This document shows, piece after piece, positions 10,396-18,682 of a stretch of 60,000 bases of DNA. The position numbers and the translations under genes were made by a program. Position 1 is the stretch's first letter. Each line of letters starts with the position of its first letter. The DNA comes from Strigamia acuminata (Eukaryota; Arthropoda; Chilopoda; Geophilomorpha; Linotaeniidae). Under the pieces are notes generated by a model. The model worked only from the letters and a program-made list of their open reading frames with translations. It made no database searches and was not told the origin of the DNA. The stretch is from NCBI GenBank assembly GCA_949358305.1, contig OX442314.1:60089369-60149368 (forward strand), written 5' to 3'.

Positions 10396-12660
10396 TTTGC
10401 GAGTAGACTGATTTTTAGATGGTGTACAGGTTTCAATTCATTCTGTTTATCCTTTTGACATGTTCCTGCATCTAATTGAATTATTTTCGTACAGTTTAAA
10501 GGTTTTATTATGCCACCAAAGGTCATTGATGTAATTTTATGCTTTGGTATTTAATGCACCCATTTAAGAAATGTCGTAATTAACCATATTTACATCAGAA
10601 CAAGCTATTTTTTTTTGCGCTTTGAATTTTTTTAAATTGGCTAATATTTATAAACTGTAATTAATTTAATTTAAATTGCTTAAAAATTTTTTTGGTTTTA
10701 TTTCTGGATGCAAGAGAAAGATTTTCACTTCGATGACTTTTAACTGAAAAATAATAATTATTATTACAATTAATTATCTGAGCTGTCCGGCCACTAGTGG
10801 CACACGATCTGGAATTCGCTGCTGTATTTCTTCCGCAGTATGTCTTTCTTATATTCATTATGACAAATCGGTTAGCTTCTTGTTGTCCATTTCCGGCCAT
10901 TTTTCTGGCATTTACAATACAGTTCGGGTTGCTTATATGCATATTTCTTGTTTGCCTAGGGTCAATAATTTCAAGCGACAAACAGTTTAAATAAAAACTG
11001 TCCAATTCATATGTTCATCATATTGTTTTCCCAAAATGCATCGTTTTTTAAAATCTTTTTCTGCTGATATGCCTAAAGGTTGTCCCTAACACAAAATACC
11101 ATTTTAATTTCCCAGTAATGTGCAACTGTCCCTGGATTTGGTAGTAATATTCATGTGTCTGTTTGAGGATCAGCTTGCCAGTCGTTAGAAATCCTGGTTA
11201 CTTCTTGATGGCTACCTGCACATTCTTCTGAGCAATTCCCACTGCACCGACATCTTTGCAGTAAAGTACACACATTTCTGACGTTTCATGAAATGAAAGT
11301 CAACTTTTCTACAAAACATTTTTCATGAAAATTTTCCAAACCGGATCCCAAGAACAGGTTTGAGTGAAAAATCTCCATATAATATACTGTATGACCGATG
11401 CGTGTCGTTACGACACCTCCTGTGTATTGGGTCAAAGTTAAGATTTCCCATGTTATAAAATGGGAGAAAGCGTACTTGGGAGGGCGCCTTAGTTGGATTT
11501 TTGGATTCAGAAAGGGAATACCGGATTTGGCAGCCAAAGAAGAACAACGTTGCTCAGTCTAGGAATATGAAGATATGTGGAGTTACTGACACGAGGGGGA
11601 AGTGGAACTCCTTAAGAAGCCTAATAATGTAGGACCGACTGAAAATCTGAGTGATAAAAGAGTTAAAATCGTATTACCATTGGGGATGGTGAAATAGGAA
11701 ATGCCCCCAAAGCCAACTCAAGGGCAGATGGACGTGAAACTGTTGGAAATGAGGTGGAATATTCGAAGAAATTCAAAGGGAAGTTTAAAAAGAGTAAAAA
11801 GTGTGATTCACAGGCGACACAAGTCGATAAATATTGACCACCGTCCACCGACTTGTGACCTGAAAGCGCGTTTGTAAGTGACACCGTTCTTTCTCAGTGA
11901 GACAAGGTATTGCGGTCTTAATTTGCGTACTATAGTTTGCCATTTTGCTAGCGCCTGGGCTGATATCTTGCACCCAACAAATATTAGATTTTGCAAACAT
12001 ACGCCTTTTTTACTGAGCTACCACCGTGGTAAGCTTGCTGTTTATGATTTTATTTCACTGAACTGTGAGTGCAGTAGAAACTGTTTTCAGATTTTATTCT
12101 GCAAATGGTTTAATAAATATGATTTTAACAAATGAAAACTACATGATTAGAAGAAGATTGTAAATCGGTTATATTATTTGTGGTATATTTCTTGTGTTTC
12201 TGTCGTGTGAACAAAACCTGCTGAGCAAAGCGTGACAGAAAAGCCGAAAATTGACCAAAGGTGGCCAACTTCTAACCTATTTGGTCTGAGCTCATGAAGA
12301 AGTCATGCACTTTTGTCTTGTTCTGCTTATGATCGAATACAATTAACATAGTAATTTACATTTTTATTATGGTGTTAATTTTATTGTATCAAATTTGTGT
12401 ACGATATAATTTCTGTTAAAAATGGATGCCGAGGATGCAACATGTTATATGTTAAATTTTACATTTAAATTGGTTGAAAAAATATAAACAAGTTTAAATG
12501 ACTGTTTGTCAATAGTTTTTGGTTGAATTAATGCAGAAAAATGATAATTAACATATTACTATGCGTATAATGTACAAAGTCATGGAAATTTTGAAAAAGA
12601 GAGACAGCTGACAATGCAGATTGTAAAATGTAGATTGTAAAATAGGTACATGTGATAAAT
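10396..12660. other. Intergenic DNA with one dispersed repeat copy
   Basis: No gene could be supported here. The stretch contains one member (11886-12025) of a repeat pair whose other copy is at 13597-13730; both share CTTAATTTG...CATTTTG and the phrase ACTGAGCTACC. Short frames on both strands lack recognisable domains or usable splice sites. Confidence 0.5.
11886..12025. repeat. Dispersed repeat copy 1
   Basis: About 140 bp similar in the same orientation to 13597-13730, including GTTTGCCATTTTGC, AGCGCCTGG, CTGATATC and ACTGAGCTACC. One copy lies downstream of the channel gene and one inside it. Confidence 0.6.
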
Positions 12661-12681
12661 TGGACATTCAGTTAATGCAAT

Positions 12682-12687
12682 TTTATT
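12682..12687 (-). terminator. Polyadenylation signal of the DEG/ENaC gene
   Basis: AATAAA on the minus strand, 25 bp past the last coding base at 12712. It implies a very short 3' untranslated region and supports 13120-12712 as the last exon. Confidence 0.5.
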
Positions 12688-12711
12688 ACTGACAGTATGC
12701 ATAATTTCTTA

Positions 12712-13120
12712 TTAGGGATTTAGTAAATTTCTGTTAAATACAGCATTATAATTCATGCGAACGAAAGGAAAAATTTGATTAGACGTGATGTGCATTAGAG
12801 TGAGTAGAGACATTCCGAGAGTGAGGCCTAACGCATTTCCAATGTCGGAGATCAAAGTTCCAAACGAATACAGGAATTCTTCTTTTATGAACTCAACCTT
12901 ATTAGTAAACATGCTGAACATTGCAGCGAACATAAGATACTCGTCTCTTAGCTGATTAAATGAGCTATGTTTGTAAGTCAATATTTGACAAGGTCGAGGA
13001 CAAGCACATTCTTTTTCAACATCAGTCGATAAATGAATTCTGTAATACAATCCGCGCACATCTTTGGCCATTGATGAAGAATTGCACATGGGCGTGCTCT
13101 CCTTGATGGCAAATGGCATA
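12712..13120 (-). CDS. DEG/ENaC channel, last exon (pore and TM2 of second subunit)
   Basis: The exon begins after a strong acceptor (a T run then ACCAG at 13121) with one base before the frame, and runs to a stop at 12712. It encodes the cysteine-rich end of the extracellular domain (CACPRPCQILTY), the pre-pore acidic segment, and the pore/TM2 signature GLTLGMSLLTLM, which matches the family pattern GxxLGLxxGxSxLS with the G/S-x-S selectivity filter (GMS). These channels are trimeric, amiloride-type sodium or cation channels of the plasma membrane. The entry phase (needs two bases from the previous exon) does not match the end of the exon at 14165-14067, so at least one exon between them is unresolved or lost. 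Confidence 0.75.
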
Positions 13121-14066
13121 CTGGTAAAAAAAAAATAGAAGAGTACCAGTAAATTATTAATATTGTATTCCTTCGGCCTGAAAATGTAACCAAAGGATTC
13201 TTAATTTCCAAATTCCCAATTTTAACACAGAAACAACTCTCGTCTCAATTGAGGGTTTCGAAGCGCATATTTATGGTGTTGCAACGCACAAGGTACCAAA
13301 TCAGCCCGAATTCTCATGGTCCGTTAAATGAACAGCGCCCTTTTCATTTCTTCGTATTTTGCGTTCTCCATGCTGAAGAAAAAAGCCTGTTTGTCGGTCT
13401 CAATCCGCTAACATTTTTAGCCAAGGACTACTGACTTCTTTGCCATTTCTGGACAAAGTTTGCTTAAGTATTTGTCATCTCAATTGTTCATTTAATTTCG
13501 CATTTCCTAAATTAAAGACGCGGTTTGCTGTCGAGCACCTGCGACCGTGTACACCTAACATTTGCGCGAGCGTGGGAGGAGAAGATATTCTTCAGTGAGG
13601 CACGGTATTTTGGTCTTAATTTGGATACCATTGTTTGCCATTTTGCAAGCGCCTGGACTGATATCCTACACCCAAAAAATATAGATTTCACCAACAGACA
13701 AAGCTGTCTTTACTGAGCTACCCCCATGGAGAAGTATTAAGAGTTGCGATGCCTGTGAACCTTCAATCTTTTGGTTGACACAAACCTCTGAAAACCTAGT
13801 TTTTCTAAACCATTGTTTAACAACGTTTGATAACAACTTGACTATGTAAATGATTGTCAATATCTGACCTGCAGAGTTGAAGTTTTATCATTTTCTGCGC
13901 CAAACAGTTTTGCTTGCAATGATAATATTCACTCATATTTGAAGTACATGGGTTTTGACGTGTGTTCAAGTGTTCCACCTTAGAAAGAAGTGTTATGAAA
14001 GTACATCTGTGTGCATTATTTGTCAGACACTAAATTTATGCACGACTTTTATTGTTCTGGATTTAC
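13121..14066 (-). other. Intron region of the DEG/ENaC gene
   Basis: Non-coding as far as I can tell. It contains dispersed repeat copy 2 (13597-13730). At least one short exon should lie here to repair the reading phase, but I could not choose one with confidence. Confidence 0.45.
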
Positions 14067-14165
14067 CTTTAAGATTTTAAATAAGATTATGGAAATACAT
14101 GAAGAAGGGAGGATTATTTTGAATGTATCTGGGAAATTAGGATCACCGGGTGGACTTAAATAGAG
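14067..14165 (-). CDS. DEG/ENaC channel, internal exon of second subunit
   Basis: A 33-codon exon bounded by TTTGTTTCAG and AAG|GTAAAT, phase 0 at both ends. Residues LYLSPPGDPNFPDTF match the family's conserved extracellular segment (consensus like IHsPxxxP, the post-finger beta strand seen in ASIC and pickpocket channels). Its phase matches the end of the exon at 16633-15713, so these two may be joined directly. Confidence 0.55.
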
Positions 14166-14638
14166 CTGAAACAAAACATAAAAGTGATTTATACTGTATA
14201 ATAAAAAGTTGGCAATTAAAATTATCCTCACATTTGAAATGTCTGGTTTGCAAATAATATCCACTTCGGGTATCACAATAGCTGCTACCGTCATTGTTTT
14301 ATACTTTGCTGGCACTTAGAAGTTTTAAAAAACATTTATGAAATGGAATTGATAAATTTATCTCAGGAGTAATTACCAAATGCATGTTTTATGCAAATAC
14401 CATCTGTGTAGTTTAACATGGTCATGCTGTTGTTATGTAATCTAATATTGAAAATCTGAAAAAATTTTACAAGACATACTTGTATACTGTAGTGGTAATA
14501 GAAGTTTTAATAATGGTCTGTTACTGCTAAAATAGTAACGAATTACCGTTTCGTTATGCTTTCTGCATTGTATAATGTGTTACCATTAAGTTACATAATG
14601 GTAAAGTCACTAGTAACAATGTTATTGTAACGGTAGTA

Positions 14639-15685
14639 CCTTGTGCACACCAAGCTTTTGGATCTCATCCGAAGCTGCGGATCTAGATCAAGATTGGTGT
14701 GAACACTAAACTTCGTCGATGGATCTTGATCACTCCGTTCGTCAATTGAGTTCCCACAACTCAATTCGAAGACTGGAATTCATTAGGTAATGTCAGCAAT
14801 CTGAAGCATTCCTATAGGGGGTTTCATTAATTAAGGCAATTTTGTAATTTTGAAATTTTAGCAATTTTGTAATTTTGAAATTTTAGCAATTTTGCACTTT
14901 TGGATTTGTCACGTGGTATCAGTTCCACCAATCATGTACATAGTTAATTGCAAAAACAGAAAAGAGAAAAAATACACAATCACCAAATCAAAGGTAGTTT
15001 TACGATTTTGGCAAAATGGCAGCAGCCAAGCTCAATCCTATTAGTCATTACAAATTGTGATGAACAATTAGTTGCAAAAACAATCTCATGATTTTGCTAT
15101 TTTGCAATTATTTAAATAGTCACATGACTTCCTATCCACCATATTGGGTTTTAGTTGTACCCAACCAATTTTAAAATATGATGCAAAACAACTAGTTCTA
15201 TTGTGTGATAGAACAATATTTTTTTTTATAAATTGCATTTTAATAAACTTAAGTTTCACAGATTGTATCATATTCATTGTTTGAGTTTCCTAGCTGTTAT
15301 ACAGTCATGGATGCATCAGCATTTTGATGATATACAAGGATACAAGTTGGTTTTTAGGATTTTGTGTTTTCATTCTCTTCTAATTTAGTGAAGGTGAATG
15401 TGACAATAGCCAAAAATTACAAAATTGTCCAGATCACACAATCACAAAATTGACTGGGTTAATTGAATGTAATCCCCTTTCTGGAGGCATCAATAAATAC
15501 TGAGTTTGTGATTAATGCAAAATCAAAAAATTGCAAAATCAAACATATAACGAAACCCCTTATTGTTGTGCATCATATTTTTGTGTGAACACAACTCCAT
15601 CCAAGTAAATATTGGAACTTTGTTCAGTTGGATCTGATCGGGCGGATCAGATCCAGCCAAACTCGATTTGTTGGTGTGAACATAG
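14639..15685. mobile_element. Tc1/mariner-like MITE with long inverted ends, in an intron
   Basis: The ends are inverted repeats (left CCTTGTGCACACCAAG, right end read backwards CTATGTTCACACCAAC) flanked by TA on both sides (14637-14638 and 15686-15687), as expected for a Tc1/mariner-type target. The similarity continues inward through GGATCTNATCC and AGGGGTTTC. The interior is full of TTTTGCAATTTTG words and has no transposase. It ends 28 bp from the splice donor of the exon at 15713. Confidence 0.55.
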
Positions 15686-15712
15686 TATAATGTGCAATGC
15701 TGAATGACTTAC

Positions 15713-16633
15713 ATCTCTTGGAATTGTTTCAATATTGATCAGTTTAGTAAGAAATTTCTTATTCCAAAGAGTCTCCACATCTATTTTATTGAAATGTATA
15801 AGGTCATAAGCATCCACTTCACACTTGGTTGTGCTCATCTTGAGATAGCGGTCGAAATACTTTTTTTTATAAACATTGAGTTTTCCACTGTGTGGCCCTG
15901 GACAACTGATGATGTTTGGAAATGTGACGACTGGAGGATCTTCGATCTTGACTGCTTTTTGAATGGGTCCCGACAAATATTTGTTTATTCGACTTTGCAG
16001 AATATAACAACATAGTATCGTACAACTTAAATAAATTGCACGGATCCATTTGCTTTTGCTCTTTGCGTTGTCAGTTTCTATTTTTTGAGCAAACATTTTG
16101 AATCTTGTTTCGTGTTTGTTGAAGTGATTTTCGAATTTGTTAATGACATTGTTACGGTTGCTCCCTAGCCATCTTTTATTTCTTTTAGCACAACCAATTA
16201 GACAATCAATTAGAGAAAGGAGTGAAAAACCCAGCCAAAGACCGAGATTCCCACCGAAGTCACAGAGTAGAGAGATGGAGTCATAGAGCCATCTTTCTTG
16301 AAACACTGTTAGGTGTTGATCAGTCAAGCGGAAATTAGCTCGAACTTTGTTGAAACTTATTATGTCAAATTGTAAATCATAAACTTCATTTTCACAACTT
16401 CTTGTACAGTTGCAGTCAGCAGTTGGCGTTAGTCCGTCTATTATCCTCTGGTGTTTTAGCATCAAGTTGGATGTATCTTTAGAATTGTTACAAGGATTGT
16501 TACATTGCTTCAGAAATGAATATGGAATGCAACAGGGATCATTCTCGAACTTCAGTTCTTTACATTGTATACCGCACAATATAAACTCTTCGTTCGGCAC
16601 ACATGGCTCTTCTTTCGTGGTTAATAAGGAGTA
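15713..16633 (-). CDS. DEG/ENaC channel, fusion exon: end of subunit 1 and start of subunit 2
   Basis: A 307-codon exon between TTTTTTCCAG and GAT|GTAAGT, phase 0 at both ends and fully open. Residues 1-155 are the end of one channel: cysteine-rich extracellular part, CNCTRSC, the acidic pre-pore segment, then GGNLGLWLGFSLLSL, the canonical pore and TM2 with a GFS filter. After a ~50-residue basic linker the same frame enters a new TM1 (WIRAIYLSCTILCCYIL) followed by the family's post-TM1 strand (PPVVTFPNIISCPG). So one exon carries the C-terminal half of one subunit and the N-terminal part of the next with no stop between. The expected His-Gly gating motif before TM1 is not evident. Confidence 0.8.
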
Positions 16634-17017
16634 CTGGAAAAAAATGCGCTAATATAGTTTATGCTTGCAAAAAAAATTGAAAAGTTGAAGGCATTTTTTG
16701 TAACGTTTTTATGTAGTAATGCAGTGGTAACAGAATTTTTTAAATAATGGTTCATTAATGTTAAAATAGAAAAAAGCATTAAGCTTTTCGACAAACTAGC
16801 ATTTGTCCCATCAGTTTAGTTTCTTAGCATGTGCAGTGTTAGTTTACTTAATCACTATTTTTACTTTTGTTATGGTCAAGCCAATAGATATTTGAACTAG
16901 TGCAGTTACATACATAATGAATTGAAAATCAAATGGTACATCGAATGAGATCTATAACAGAGGCAAATGTAGAAGAATAAATAAATAGTACCAGTACTTC
17001 GTATTTGTATACTGTAC

Positions 17018-17087
17018 GTAGTAGAGTCCAAAAGGTTCAAGCACTTCTGCTGTGAATGCCATTGCAAGTTCAGAATGTTCCAATGAC
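17018..17087 (-). CDS. DEG/ENaC channel, candidate internal exon of first subunit
   Basis: A possible 70-bp exon between TTAACAG and TAC|GTACAG. Its end phase matches the fusion exon at 16633, but its start phase does not match the exon at 17279-17217, so either its boundaries are different or a small exon is missing. Kept as a low-confidence call. Confidence 0.3.
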
Positions 17088-17216
17088 CTGTTAACTAAGT
17101 AATAAATGTAACCATTTACACAATGAAACATACTTAAACTCAAAAAAATAATGATTTGGAAAATTTGGTGTGCTCTTCTAAGCAAAATGCTGCATCTCTA
17201 ATACTTAACTAGTTAC

Positions 17217-17279
17217 TTGCGTACATGTGCCATATGGTGTAAGTTTGTGTTTTTGATGAAACCCGATGGGTATCTTTGG
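17217..17279 (-). CDS. DEG/ENaC channel, internal exon of first subunit (GxC strand)
   Basis: A 21-codon exon after a very good acceptor (GACTTTTGTTATAG) and before CAA|GTAACT. Joined in phase 0 to the first coding exon across a 56-bp intron it encodes HKLTPYGTCTQ, which resembles the conserved DEG/ENaC segment TxxGxCyTF. The frame that reads straight through the intron from the previous exon is not the coding one. Confidence 0.5.
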
Positions 17280-17335
17280 CTATAACAAAAGTCAAAAATA
17301 AAATTTAAATGCAGACATAGGAATATACATCTTAC

Positions 17336-17785
17336 CTTGTAGCTAGCCCTTTCAAATGTTATCTTTTTAATTAAATCGATTCGGTAGTCCAAATTCCAAA
17401 ATTTAGACAGGTCGAAATCAGGTGATTCTATGAGTTTGGGCAGAGAGTTCTTTAATTTCTTTTGTATCGCATAATCTATTGAGTAAATATTATGTTCTGT
17501 GCAAATAGACGCTGGTGGCATTGGAAAGTGTTCCATTTTCTTTCGATGTACATCAACAGCTTTTGGTTCTGTCATGAAGTATGAGATGCGATCGTACATT
17601 TGGTAGCAATACGTGAGAGAACAGATGAGGACGAGAAACCCCCAAAAAATACGAAATTTTTGTGAACGCGTGCGGTCTAGAAGGATGTAAAACTCTGGTG
17701 CTACATTCTTATCTTTATTGATAGACTCGACGATTGAAGATGTTATAATACGGCGATGTATTTTGAATCTGCGTTGATTTAGCAT
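17336..17785 (-). CDS. DEG/ENaC channel, first coding exon (TM1 of subunit 1)
   Basis: 150 codons from ATG 17785 to AAG|GTAAGA. The N-terminus is basic and intracellular; TM1 spans about residues 44-66 (RIFWGFLVLICSLTYC), followed by the post-TM1 strand HFPMPPASIC (about 86-95), equivalent to the family's FPAVTIC. The ATG is directly preceded by a strong acceptor (CCCTTTTTCTATCTAG), so there must be an upstream non-coding exon or a trans-spliced leader. The LTR element A insertion begins only 175 bp further upstream. A donor at 58808 beyond the transposon block is the best candidate for that upstream exon. Confidence 0.75.
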
Positions 17786-17955
17786 CTAGATAGAAAAAGG
17801 GTTGTATTAATATTTTCCTGTTAGTGTTATTTAGGAATGGCTTTTGTTAATGAATGAACAAATAATCGAACTTAGTAACCAAACAAAAATATCCCATCTA
17901 CCCATGTGTGGCAGTGCTATTAAGCACGCCACACCAGCAACGACAAGTCACACAC

Positions 17956-17959
17956 AGGG
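17956..17959. repeat. Target-site duplication of element A, left copy
   Basis: AGGG directly before the 5' LTR, repeated directly after the 3' LTR at 58749-58752. Confidence 0.75.
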
Positions 17960-18588
17960 TGTGGTGATTCGGCATCACCTGAAGAAGTAATTAGTGACGA
18001 TTATCATGTTACTAATACTCGCCACTAGATCGCGCTAGAAATACCGACTAGACTAACTAGTCTCGTGTTTCTGCGAACCTGCATAATCATGACGATTTGC
18101 ATATGACGTCATTTCCGGTTAATATATAACACCGATGCTTGACCGGAAACGACACTACAGTTTTACCAATTTCAGCAAGAGCACCATCTACCTCACCTTT
18201 CAGGCCGTTTCACGGATTGATCGAGGACCGGTGCCCGCTGACCATTTCAACTGTACAACAGCCACATTTATTTAGCGTAGCCAATCTACGCTAGAATAAA
18301 TATCCGAACGATATTCGTTTAATTCGCACGAGAAAGCGAATTCTCGCGTGTTCATAATAACACGTGGAAATACCCTAGACAACAAACACAGACCACGCGT
18401 AGGACTAAACAATTGGATCCGCCATTGTTTAGCCGCAACTCGTATTCGCAGCCGAATCCGAGGACCAACATAGGAATCATCTTAATTTATCTTGTATTCA
18501 GTAAGAGTAATTAATAAAGCAGTATTTGAAGTATATTGTATTCCCGAGTGTTATTTATTATCTTTAACCACAAAGTCGAATCACGACA
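17960..18588 (+). repeat. 5' LTR of element A
   Basis: 629 bp, TGTGGTGATT...CACGACA. The promoter side has an octamer-like ATTTGCAT (18095-18102), a perfect CRE TGACGTCA (18104-18111), an ETS-type TTCCGG (18114-18119) and TATATAA (18123-18129). The polyadenylation signal AATAAA is at 18513-18518. This order implies U3 to about 18155, then R and U5. Confidence 0.9.
18095..18129 (+). promoter_or_regulatory. Compact LTR promoter: octamer, CRE, ETS, TATA
   Basis: Within 35 bp: ATTTGCAT, TGACGTCA, TTCCGG and TATATAA. The 3' LTR keeps all four although three substitutions lie just upstream, consistent with function before insertion. Use of host POU, CREB/ATF and ETS factors is inferred from the words alone. 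Confidence 0.45.
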
Positions 18589-18590
18589 CG

Positions 18591-18608
18591 TGGGGGCCTG
18601 TCCGGGAT
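18591..18608 (+). other. Primer-binding site of element A, tRNA-Pro-like
   Basis: TGGGGGCCTGTCCGGGAT starts two bases after the LTR. Its complement ends in CCA and matches the 3' end of tRNA-Pro (the classic retroviral Pro site is TGGGGGCTCGTCCGGGAT) at 16 of 18 positions. Confidence 0.65.
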
Positions 18609-18682
18609 AGAATTTGCTAACCTTACGACAAAACTTTAAATAATAACCGGGATCTTTCGACCGATCATTATATCGCAAGAAA

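Noticed and set aside
10661-11005. 114-residue minus-strand frame
   Set aside because: No domain, no splice support and base composition like the surrounding non-coding DNA.
14230-14315. Possible extra channel exon ending CAAAT|GTGAGG
   Set aside because: The acceptor-side frame hits a stop and the phase does not fit either neighbour; left out.
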